DNA of 64,000 bases from Pseudomonadota bacterium (GTDB taxonomy: Bacteria; Pseudomonadota; Gammaproteobacteria; Steroidobacterales; Steroidobacteraceae): NCBI GenBank assembly GCA_025356075.1, contig JANXUT010000058.1, forward strand, positions 1 to 64,000, in the 5' to 3' direction. The notes beneath the pieces are model-generated. The model made no database searches. It saw only the letters and a program-made list of their open reading frames with translations, and had not been told where the DNA came from. The position numbers and the translations under genes are program-made. The stretch's first letter is position 1; every line of letters begins with the position of its first letter. Positions 54,696 through 61,821 of this stretch are shown one piece after another.

Positions 54696-55808
54696 TCAGG
54701 CGGCGTAGCTCTGCGGCTTGAACTCGAGCTTGAGCGCACGGGCGACCGCCTCGTGCGTGACGCGCCCGGCGTGCACGTTGAGCCCCTTGGCGAAGCCCGG
54801 GTCGCGCGCGAGCGCCTTCTCCCAGCCGAGGTCCGCGAGCGCGCGGATGTAGGGGAGCGTCGCGTTGGTGAGCGCGAATGTCGAGGTGCGCGGCACCGCG
54901 CCCGGCATGTTCGTCACGCAGTAGTGGATCACGCCATCGACGACGTAGGTCGGGGATGCGTGCGTGGTCGGCCGGCTCGTCTCGAAGCAGCCGCCCTGGT
55001 CGATCGAGATGTCCACGAGCACCGCGCCCGCCTTCATCTTCTTCACCATCGCGTGCGTGACGAGCTTCGGCGCCGCGGCGCCGGCGACCAGCACCGCGCC
55101 GATGACGAGATCGGCGTCCTGCGTCAGGCGCTCGATCGCATCGGTCGTGGAGTAGACCGTCTTGAGGCTGCCGCCGAACTGCGCCGCGAGCTCGCGCAGG
55201 CGCTTCGGCGACCGATCGACGACCGTCACGTCGGCCTTGAGGCCCGTCGCCATCTCCGCGGCGTGGGTGCCGGAGACCCCGCCGCCCAGGATCACGACCT
55301 TGGCGGGCGCGACGCCCGGGACGCCGCCCAGGAGCACGCCGAAGCCACCGTTCGCCTTCTGCAGTGAGGTGGCTCCCACCTGCACCGACATGCGCCCCGC
55401 CACCTCGCTCATCGGCGTCAGGAGCGGCAGGCTCCCGTCGGTCGCGGTCACGGTCTCGTAGGCGATGCAGGTCGCGCCCGATCCGATCAGTGCCTCGGCC
55501 TGCGCGGCATCGGCGGCAAGATGCAGGTAGGTGAAGAGCACCTGGCCCTTGCGGAGGAGCTTGCACTCGGCGGCCTGCGGCTCCTTGACCTTGATGATGA
55601 GGTCGGCCGCATCGAACACGTCTTTCGGCGTCGCGAGGATGCGCGCGCCGGCGGCGATGTACTCCGCATCGCCCATGCCGATGCCGTCCCCGGCGTGCGT
55701 CTCGACGACGACCTCGTGGCCGGCGGCGACGAGCTCGCGCACGCCCGTGGGGGTAAGCCCGACCCGGTACTCGTGCACCTTCACTTCCTTCGGTACTCCG
55801 ATGCGCAT
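54696..55808 (-). CDS. ald: Alanine dehydrogenase Ald
   Basis: A 370-residue NAD-dependent enzyme interconverting L-alanine with pyruvate and ammonia. It begins MRIGVPKEVKVHEYRVGLTP, has catalytic Lys and His in IIKVKEP and LFTYLHLA, and the NAD fold VVILGGGVSGTHAAEMA. SIDQGGCFETSRPTTHA and the end YAA-type tail match the family. The ATG at 55808 follows GGAG. It diverges from an Lrp-type regulator and lies near alanine racemase, which suggests an alanine-use module. Confidence 0.96.
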   Translation of the reverse strand: MRIGVPKEVKVHEYRVGLTPTGVRELVAAGHEVVVETHAGDGIGMGDAEYIAAGARILATPKDVFDAADLIIKVKEPQAAECKLLRKGQVLFTYLHLAADAAQAEALIGSGATCIAYETVTATDGSLPLLTPMSEVAGRMSVQVGATSLQKANGGFGVLLGGVPGVAPAKVVILGGGVSGTHAAEMATGLKADVTVVDRSPKRLRELAAQFGGSLKTVYSTTDAIERLTQDADLVIGAVLVAGAAAPKLVTHAMVKKMKAGAVLVDISIDQGGCFETSRPTTHASPTYVVDGVIHYCVTNMPGAVPRTSTFALTNATLPYIRALADLGWEKALARDPGFAKGLNVHAGRVTHEAVARALKLEFKPQSYAA

Positions 55809-55946
55809 TGCCTGATCTCCGGGAGCGTTGTGAGGCGGACACTGTAGCGACGAGCGGCTGGCACGCTCTTGCAAACGCACCGCAACAATCGGCCATACTG
55901 CGCAACCTTCCACCAGTAATCGTCCGAAGGACGCAAGGATCTGCGA
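55809..55946. promoter_or_regulatory. ald/lrp divergent promoter region
   Basis: A 138-bp gap between two divergent genes. On the plus strand TTGCAA (55869-55874) and CATACT (55894-55899) are spaced by 19 bases ahead of the regulator. On the minus strand TACAGT (complement of 55841-55846) could be the ald -10. Lrp-family regulators usually bind such gaps and control both genes; the specific site is not clear. Confidence 0.42.
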
Positions 55947-56408
55947 ATGTCGCTCGACCGGGTCGACCGGGCCGTCCTGCAGGCGCTGCAGCGCGAAGGC
56001 CGCATCACCAACAGCGAGCTCGCCGCGCACGTGAGCCTGTCGGAATCGGCGTGCCTGCGGCGCGTGCGCGCGCTCGAGGCGGCGGGACTCATCGAGGGCT
56101 ACGCCGCCGTCCTCAACCAGCAGAAGGTCGGCTGCGGCGTCAACGTGTTCGTCAGCATCACGCTCGAGCGGCAGGAACGCGCCGACCTCGCCGCGTTCGA
56201 GCAGGCGGTGCGCAAGGTGCCGGAAGTCATGGAGTGCTACCTGATGTCGGGCGAGTACGACTACCTGCTCAGGGTCGTCGTCGCGGACACGGCGGATTTC
56301 GAGCGTGTGCACAGCCGGCAGTTGACGAGCCTGCCGCACGTCGCGCGGGTCCACTCGAGTTTCGCGCTCAGGACCGTGCAGAAATCGCGCGAGCTCCCGG
56401 TCCGCTGA
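55947..56408 (+). CDS. Lrp/AsnC family transcriptional regulator
   Basis: A 153-residue regulator with an N-terminal helix-turn-helix (LDRVDRAVLQALQREGRITNSE-type region, recognition helix near SESACLRRVRALE) and a C-terminal RAM ligand domain (VFVSITLERQ, VMECYLMSGEYDYLLRVV, RVHSSFALR). Divergence from ald makes it a likely alanine-responsive activator, as for AldR or BkdR-type regulators. The length is typical. The ATG is at 55947. Confidence 0.93.
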   Translation: MSLDRVDRAVLQALQREGRITNSELAAHVSLSESACLRRVRALEAAGLIEGYAAVLNQQKVGCGVNVFVSITLERQERADLAAFEQAVRKVPEVMECYLMSGEYDYLLRVVVADTADFERVHSRQLTSLPHVARVHSSFALRTVQKSRELPVR

Positions 56409-56423
56409 GGGCGATCGACGGTA

Positions 56424-57074
56424 TCAGGCGGTCGCGTCGGGGGCGCGCAGCGACTGCGCCCAGACGATGAGCTCCGCCATCGACTCGATGCCGAGCTTGG
56501 TGCGGATGTTGCGCTTGTGCGAATCGATCGTCGCCGGCATGACCCCTAGGTGTGCCGCGATGTCCTTCGCGCAGAGCCCCTCGGCGATGCCGGCCAGGAT
56601 CTCGAGTTCCCGCGGGCTCAAGTCAGCGGCCGTCGGCGTCGCGGCCTCGCCGCTCGGCTCGCGCGCGACCGCGCGTCCGTCGACCCAGCGCGAGCCGCCG
56701 AGCACCGCGTGCACCGCCGCGAGGAACGTCTCCGGATCGGCGCTTTTCGCGACGAAGCCGTCGGCACCGGCCGAGATCACGAGCCGGCCCCAGATGCGTT
56801 CATCGTGCATCGACATCACGAGCACGCGCGGCGGGTGGGCGCACTCACGCAGCGGCGCGATGAGCGCGCGGCCGTTGGCATCGCCGAGAGCCAGATCGAG
56901 CACGACGAGATCCGGCCGGTGCTCGGCGACGGCTGCAAGCGCCGCGGCCGCGGTCGATGCCTCTGCGCACACCTCGAGCGCAGTCAGCGTCTCGAACACG
57001 TAGCGCAGGCCCGCCCGCACGACCTCATGGTCGTCCACGACGAGCACGCGGGTTCGCCTCGACACCGGATTCAT
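56424..57074 (-). CDS. NarL/FixJ-type response regulator
   Basis: A 216-residue two-component regulator. The receiver has the acidic pair Asp14/Asp15, phospho-acceptor Asp60 (LVVLDLAL) and conserved Lys110. A LuxR-type helix-turn-helix follows (DLSPRELEILAGIAEG to AELIVWAQ). No sensor kinase is adjacent. Unlike the other regulator of this type in the window, its receiver is complete. The upstream gap to alr (57075-57315) is 241 bp and relatively AT-rich, so it likely has its own promoter. Confidence 0.92.
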   Translation of the reverse strand: MNPVSRRTRVLVVDDHEVVRAGLRYVFETLTALEVCAEASTAAAALAAVAEHRPDLVVLDLALGDANGRALIAPLRECAHPPRVLVMSMHDERIWGRLVISAGADGFVAKSADPETFLAAVHAVLGGSRWVDGRAVAREPSGEAATPTAADLSPRELEILAGIAEGLCAKDIAAHLGVMPATIDSHKRNIRTKLGIESMAELIVWAQSLRAPDATA

Positions 57075-57315
57075 GAGCCCCCCGCCTCGCCTTTGCGGCG
57101 TTATCCAGCCTGTCGGGGCCGGTCGACGTTATGACAAATACGGCCCGCTCGCGGCGGTCGGGAGTCACCGATCACGACGGTCGCGAGCCGCCAAATCATA
57201 CCGCGCAGCGTCCGCCTGCTAACCCAGACAAACCTGCAAAAGAGTACGCGGGGGGTCGGGGAAAACCCGTCTCACCCCTGAATCGCGCCGCAGCAGAGCT
57301 TGCGAAATCTTTCGC

Positions 57316-58434
57316 TTAGCGCCAGCGCCGCACGAGGCGCGCGGCGAGGCCGGTGAGGAGCTCGTAGCTCACCGTTCCGGCGAGCGCCGCCGCTTCATCG
57401 AGCGGGACGCCGCCGCCGATGAGGTCGACGTAGTCGCCAGGCCCCAGCGCCTCCGGCGAGAGCTCGCTCACGTCGATCGTCGTCAGGTCCATCGACACGC
57501 GCCCGACCACCGGTACGCGAAGGCCCGCCGCGAAGGCGAAGCCTCGCCCGCCGAGCGCGCGCGGGTATCCGTCGGCGTAGCCGGCGCCGAGCACCGCGAT
57601 CCGCGCCGGCGCGCGCGCGCGGTAGGTCGCGCCGTAGCCGACGGCGGCATCCTCGGTGAGTTCGCGTACCTGCAGCACCCGCGCCTCGAGCCTGACGACC
57701 GGACGCATCGGGTTGACGCCGGTCAGGAACGGCCGGCCGCCGTAGAGCGCGATGCCGGGGCGCACGAGATCGCCGCGAAATTCAGGTCCCAGCAGCATGC
57801 CGGCGGAATTGCCGATGCTGGTCGGCATCGGCGGCAGCTGTGCCTTCAACGCATTGAAGCGCTGCAGCTGCTCGAGGTTCTGGGGGTGGAGCACGTCGTC
57901 GGCACAGGCGAGGTGCGTCAGGAGGAGCTCGAGCTTGAGCTGGCTGAGCAGCGCGCTGTCCTGCGCGAGCAGGGCGACCTCGCGCGCATCGAGGCCCGAG
58001 CGCGTCATGCCCGTGTCGAGCTGCAGCGCCGCGGGCGCCGCGCCGCCGGCGTGCGCCCAATCGCGCACGTCCGCGAGTGAATTGAGGACGGGAATCAGGT
58101 GCGCCTCGCGACACGCGCCGACCGCCCCGCCGACGCCTTGCAGCACGAACACGCGCCCGTCCGGCACGAGGCGCCGCAGGCGCAGGCCCTCATCGAGCGT
58201 CGCGACGAAGAAGCTGCGGCAGCCAACCGCCGCGAGCCGCCCGGCGATCGGGCCGAGCCCGAGTCCATAGGCATCGGCCTTCACGACCGCGGCGACTTCC
58301 GCCGGCGCCGCGAGCCCGACGAGCGTCTCGTAGTTGGCCGCCAGAGCGCCAAGATCGATCGTGAGGCGCGCGGGCGGCGCACCGGTCGAGCTTAGGTTGA
58401 GATCGCCCGGCGTGGCGGCGGCGGAATCGGGCAA
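57316..58434 (-). CDS. alr: Alanine racemase Alr
   Basis: A 372-residue PLP-dependent racemase making D-alanine for cell wall or using it as a nutrient. The Schiff-base lysine is Lys52 in VVKADAYGLG; the second catalytic residue is a Tyr in GYGATYRA. Other marks are LQLDTGMTRSG, GNSAGMLL and VGRVSMDLTTID. The start is uncertain: the frame begins with a TTG at 58434 and no ATG or GTG lies in the first 20 codons. Linkage to ald points to an alanine metabolism locus. Confidence 0.92.
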   Translation of the reverse strand: MPDSAAATPGDLNLSSTGAPPARLTIDLGALAANYETLVGLAAPAEVAAVVKADAYGLGLGPIAGRLAAVGCRSFFVATLDEGLRLRRLVPDGRVFVLQGVGGAVGACREAHLIPVLNSLADVRDWAHAGGAAPAALQLDTGMTRSGLDAREVALLAQDSALLSQLKLELLLTHLACADDVLHPQNLEQLQRFNALKAQLPPMPTSIGNSAGMLLGPEFRGDLVRPGIALYGGRPFLTGVNPMRPVVRLEARVLQVRELTEDAAVGYGATYRARAPARIAVLGAGYADGYPRALGGRGFAFAAGLRVPVVGRVSMDLTTIDVSELSPEALGPGDYVDLIGGGVPLDEAAALAGTVSYELLTGLAARLVRRWR

Positions 58435-58579
58435 GGGCGTACGTATCCGGAGGACGGCGGGCTAGTCTAATGCAAGGGTCGGGGCATCTGGCCGGGGCTC
58501 GAGCGCGCCGCCCCGCCTTCTGCGGGCCGCCCGCCTCTGCTACGGTGGGAGGCCGAAATACTTGCCGCCGGAGCCTGCG

Positions 58580-58957
58580 ATGAACGCCAGTGCCGATGCC
58601 CGTTTCGACACCGCGAACCTGTACCGCGAGGAGATGTACACCGACCGGCGCGTCGGCACGGTGCGCGTCCTGGTGCCGATCAAGACCGACGGCACGCCGG
58701 ACGCGGCGCGCACGACGCTCTACGTCGGCCAGATCTCGGTGATGACGCCGATGGGCACGCTGCCGATCAGCTTCGAGCTCCCCGGCAAGACCCTCGCCGA
58801 GGCGCTCGAGAAGTTCGCCGACGGCGCGCGGGTGGCGGTCGATGAGACGATGACGGAGCTGCAGCAGATGCGCCGCGAGGCGGCGTCCTCCATCGTGATC
58901 CCGGAGCCGGGCGCCGTGCCGCCGGCCGGCGGCGGCGGCCGCATCCGGATGCCGTGA
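58580..58957 (+). CDS. Conserved small cytoplasmic protein of unknown function
   Basis: A 125-residue soluble protein without signal or membrane segments. It begins MNASADARFDTANLYREEMY, has a beta-rich middle (GTVRVLVPI, TTLYVGQISVMTPMGTLPISFEL), a helical region (LAEALEKFADGARVAVDETM) and a Pro/Gly-rich tail ending RIRMP. I do not recognise a named domain. The ATG follows GGAG at 58570-58573. It lies 41 bases before modB on the same strand, so it may be linked to molybdate uptake, but nothing in the sequence shows that. Confidence 0.65.
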   Translation: MNASADARFDTANLYREEMYTDRRVGTVRVLVPIKTDGTPDAARTTLYVGQISVMTPMGTLPISFELPGKTLAEALEKFADGARVAVDETMTELQQMRREAASSIVIPEPGAVPPAGGGGRIRMP

Positions 58958-58998
58958 CGGCGCGGCCGCTCGCGGCCGTCCGACCGAGCCCCTGACCG

Positions 58999-59685
58999 AT
59001 GCTCTCCGCCGCCGAGTCAGAGGCCCTGGTGCTTAGCCTGCGCGTCGCGGCCGAGAGCGTCCTCCTCGACCTGCCGCTCGCCATTGCGCTCTCGTGGCTC
59101 CTCGTCCGGGCGCGCTTTGCGGGCCGCCCGCTCCTCGATGCGTTCGTGCACTTGCCACTGGTGCTGCCGCCGGTGGTGATCGGCTACGTTCTCCTCCTCC
59201 TGTTCGGCATCCACGGCCCGATTGGCTCGGCGCTGCGCTCGGCTTTCGGGATCCGCCTCGCCTTCACGAGCGGCGGCGCGGCGCTCGCGACGGCGGTGAT
59301 GAGCCTGCCGCTCATGGTGCGTGCGATCCGCCTGTCGCTCGAGGCGATCACGCCGGGCCTCGAGGATGCGGCGCGCACCCTCGGCGCCGGCGCCCTGGAT
59401 CGCTTCGTCAGCGTGACGCTGCCGTTGATGGCGCCCGGCATCCTCGCCGGCGCGGTGACTGCCTTCGCCGCCGGGCTCGGTGAGTTCGGCGCGGTGATCA
59501 CCTTCGCCGGCAACGTGCCCGGCAGCACGCAAACGCTGCCGCTCGCGCTTTACTCGGCGCTGCAGTCACCGAGCGGCGAGTGGGCCGCCGCGCGCCTCGC
59601 GGGACTCTCCTTCGCGCTCGGCTTCGGCGGCCTCGCGCTCGCCGAGCTCCTCGCCAGGCGCCTGCGTCGCCGGCTCGGGCAGTAG
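58999..59685 (+). CDS. modB: Molybdate ABC transporter permease ModB
   Basis: A 228-residue inner-membrane permease with five or six helices. The ABC-coupling EAA loop is visible as EDAARTLGAGALDRFVSVTLPL, and HLPLVLPPVVIGYVLLLL is typical of ModB. GLGEFGAVITFAGNVPG near residue 160 is a strong ModB signature. It forms the channel for molybdate or tungstate with ModC. modC begins four bases after its stop. No modA binding-protein gene is present nearby. Confidence 0.94.
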   Translation: MLSAAESEALVLSLRVAAESVLLDLPLAIALSWLLVRARFAGRPLLDAFVHLPLVLPPVVIGYVLLLLFGIHGPIGSALRSAFGIRLAFTSGGAALATAVMSLPLMVRAIRLSLEAITPGLEDAARTLGAGALDRFVSVTLPLMAPGILAGAVTAFAAGLGEFGAVITFAGNVPGSTQTLPLALYSALQSPSGEWAAARLAGLSFALGFGGLALAELLARRLRRRLGQ

Positions 59686-59689
59686 CGCG

Positions 59690-60802
59690 ATGCTCGAGGT
59701 CGACATCAGGATCCGCCGCGGTGCGTTCGCGCTCGAGGCGCGCCTCGGCGCCCCGACGCCGGGCGTGACCGCGCTCTTCGGTGCCTCCGGCGCGGGCAAG
59801 ACGACGCTCGCCCTTGCGCTCGCCGGGCTCGTGACTCCCGACGATGGCCGCATTGCCCTCGATGGCGAGTGCTGGTTCGATGCCGCCCACGGCATCGCGG
59901 TGCCCGCCGAGCGGCGCCGCATCGGCTACGTGTTCCAGGACGCGCGGCTCTTCCCGCACTTGAGCGTCGCGGGCAACCTCGACTACGGCGCGCGGCGGGC
60001 TAGACCGCTCGTGCGCTACGCCGATCGCGATGAGGTGGTTGCGCTCCTCGGACTTAAGGGGCTGCTCGAGCGACGCGTGCACGAGCTGTCGGGCGGCGAA
60101 CGCCAGCGCGTGGCGCTCGGCCGCGCGCTCCTGGCGCAGCCGGCGCTCCTGCTTCTCGATGAACCGCTCGCGGCGATGGACGTCGCGCGGCGCGAGGAGG
60201 TCCTTCCATATCTCGAGACGCTGCGCGATCGCTACGCGATCCCGATGCTGTACGTCAGTCACCAGTACGAGGAGGTGCTGAGGCTCGCCAACCACATCGT
60301 GCTGCTGGCCGATGGCCGCGTCGCCGCCGCCGGAACGCCGGCGGAGCTTGGCACCCACCCGAGTTTGCAGGCGCTCATCGGTGCGGAAGCGGTTGGAGCG
60401 GTCATCGATGCGACGGTGGCGACGGTGGGCCCTGCCAGCGGCCTCGCCGAGGTCACCATCGGCCGGGCGCGGCTCAGGGTTTCCCTGCCCGGCGCGACGC
60501 CCGGCGCCCAGGTGCGGCTGCACGTACTCGCGCGCGACGTGATCCTCGCCACGCATCCGCCCGAGGGGCTCTCGGTCAGGAACGCCTTTGCCGGCCACCT
60601 GCTCGAGCTTAAGGCCGAGGCGGCGGATTCCGTGCTCGCGACGGTGGCGATCGACGGGATGAGGATCCTGGCGCGGATTTCGCCGGCGGCGGTCGAGGAA
60701 CTGAAGCTCGCGCCCGGCATGGCCGTGTGGGCGCTCGTGAAGGCCGCGTCGCTGCGTCGCCAGGCCTACCGGCGCGGCGAATCGGCGCCCGTACCGCTCT
60801 AG
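59690..60802 (+). CDS. modC: Molybdate ABC transporter ATP-binding protein ModC
   Basis: A 370-residue ATPase. Walker A is GASGAGKT (31-38), the signature is LSGGERQR and Walker B LLLLDEPLAAMD; the Q loop is in YVFQDARLFPHL. From about residue 300 a Mop/TOBE domain follows (LSVRNAFAGHLLEL to ALVKAASL), which can bind molybdate and regulate uptake by trans-inhibition. Length and order match E. coli ModC. It ends the operon; a terminator on the other strand lies downstream. Confidence 0.94.
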   Translation: MLEVDIRIRRGAFALEARLGAPTPGVTALFGASGAGKTTLALALAGLVTPDDGRIALDGECWFDAAHGIAVPAERRRIGYVFQDARLFPHLSVAGNLDYGARRARPLVRYADRDEVVALLGLKGLLERRVHELSGGERQRVALGRALLAQPALLLLDEPLAAMDVARREEVLPYLETLRDRYAIPMLYVSHQYEEVLRLANHIVLLADGRVAAAGTPAELGTHPSLQALIGAEAVGAVIDATVATVGPASGLAEVTIGRARLRVSLPGATPGAQVRLHVLARDVILATHPPEGLSVRNAFAGHLLELKAEAADSVLATVAIDGMRILARISPAAVEELKLAPGMAVWALVKAASLRRQAYRRGESAPVPL

Positions 60803-60914
60803 GCACGCACGGGAGCTGGCCCGCACGGGCTGATGGCCCGGGACCGGATGAGCGCCTGCGTCCGCGGGCACGCGGCCGCTGCCTCGGCCAAGCGACTTCG
60901 GATCGCCCGGCCGG

Positions 60915-60946
60915 AGAAAAACGAAAGGCCGCTAGAAGCGGCCTCT
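60915..60946 (-). terminator. Rho-independent terminator of the RRM protein gene
   Basis: On the minus strand AGGCCGCT, a three-base loop and AGCGGCCT form a perfect 8-bp stem, followed within a few bases by TTTTT. It lies about 45 bases after the stop of the RRM gene and is the clearest intrinsic terminator in the window. Confidence 0.8.
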
Positions 60947-60992
60947 CGGGTTCATTACTGCGCGCGGCGCTTAAAACCGCGAGCGGTAATTA

Positions 60993-61334
60993 TTACCAGC
61001 GACGCGGTCCGCCGCCACCGCCACCGCCACCGCCACCACCACCACCGCCGCCGCCGCCGCGGTTGCCGCCACCGCCGCCGCCACCGCCGCCGGTGCGCTC
61101 CTGGGCCTCATTCACGCGCAGAGGGCGTCCGCCCATGTTCTGCCCGTTGAGACTCTGGATGGCGCGGGCCGCATCGGCATTCGCCATTTCCACGAAGCCG
61201 AAGCCGCGCGGGCGGCCGGTGTCGCGGTCATTGATAAGGGCCACCGACTCCACCTTGCCGTGCGCTTCAAACAGCTGGCGCACAGCAGCTTCGTCCGCCG
61301 TAAACGGCAGGTTGCCCACATAGATCTTGGTCAT
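60993..61334 (-). CDS. Glycine-rich RRM RNA-binding protein
   Basis: A 113-residue protein. Residues 1-75 are one RNA recognition motif with RNP2 (IYVGNL) and RNP1 (RGFGFVEM). The rest is almost pure glycine with one N-R break and a final PRRW. Such proteins occur in cyanobacteria and some proteobacteria and are often cold-induced RNA chaperones. The Gly tail is encoded by GGC/GGT triplet repeats, which could vary in length. A strong terminator follows and a ~490-bp gap precedes, where a long leader could allow post-transcriptional control. Confidence 0.93.
   Translation of the reverse strand: MTKIYVGNLPFTADEAAVRQLFEAHGKVESVALINDRDTGRPRGFGFVEMANADAARAIQSLNGQNMGGRPLRVNEAQERTGGGGGGGGGNRGGGGGGGGGGGGGGGGGPRRW
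61011..61093. repeat. Trinucleotide repeat encoding the poly-Gly tail
   Basis: An 83-bp tract of CCG/CCA triplets (GGC/GGT on the coding strand), interrupted once by the codons for Asn-Arg. Perfect short triplet runs of this kind can expand or shrink by slippage without shifting the reading frame. Confidence 0.85.
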
Positions 61335-61821
61335 TTGCGATCACTCACTGAGAGGTCCGGAAGGTGCGCGAGCGCAACCCCTGGGACCAGAACAAACTTG
61401 CGGACGACACTGCCCTGTAACCGCCAGCGAGAGCCGGATGCCACGGGAGCGGGATCAACCGCCACCTTGGTTCGAACACTCTTCGCTTTTGGTGTCAGCG
61501 CCGGAGCCGGAGAACCCGGGCGGCAGGAGGCAGAAAAGGAGAAAGGGTCGCGAGCCGGGGGGCACCCTACAGGAACTACAGTCGATTTGCCACCTTGCGA
61601 CGGGAATCGCCTCCCCGTTCGAAACCCCCCGGCGGGCCCGGCCGGGCACCGGGAGCCGGGAACCGCGATCCCCTCGCCGGGAGGCCCGGGCCCCGGCTGA
61701 GCCCGTGGCAGCCGGCGCCGGGGAGCGCAGTTCGGTTATAGGACCATAACGACAAAGCGTTTCTCGGCGCGCCGGCCACTGCCTAGGATCGGGGCTCACC
61801 TTTGTAAGGTCAGTCACTTCC
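61335..61821. other. 487-bp gap between the RRM gene and cysJ
   Basis: This is the longest gap in the window. Two overlapping plus-strand open frames (61260-61700, 61327-61749) are low-complexity Arg/Gly/Pro sequence without start signals, and I do not call them. The segment 61630-61725 is extremely G+C-rich with several short GGGCCC-type complements and may fold strongly. An inverted repeat lies at 61735-61750. It must hold the promoters of both divergent genes; no strong -35/-10 pair stands out. Confidence 0.5.
61735..61750. promoter_or_regulatory. Inverted repeat upstream of cysJ
   Basis: GTTAT and ATAAC arms with a six-base centre lie 72 bases upstream of the cysJ ATG, in the only AT-rich patch of the gap. 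It could be an operator for a sulfur regulator such as CysB or part of a promoter (TTATAG or CATAAC as a -10). This is inference from symmetry and position. Confidence 0.33.

Noticed and set aside
57131-57319. A 62-codon open frame in the gap between the response regulator and alr
   Set aside because: No ribosome-binding site, no recognisable motif, codon use unlike neighbours; it lies across the probable promoter of the regulator.
61465-61495. TTCGAAC reminiscent of a tRNA T-loop
   Set aside because: Flanking bases do not pair as a T-stem and no acceptor or anticodon arm can be built.
61260-61749. Two open frames in the RRM-cysJ gap
   Set aside because: Low-complexity Gly/Pro/Arg translations, no start signals; one overlaps the RRM gene antisense.
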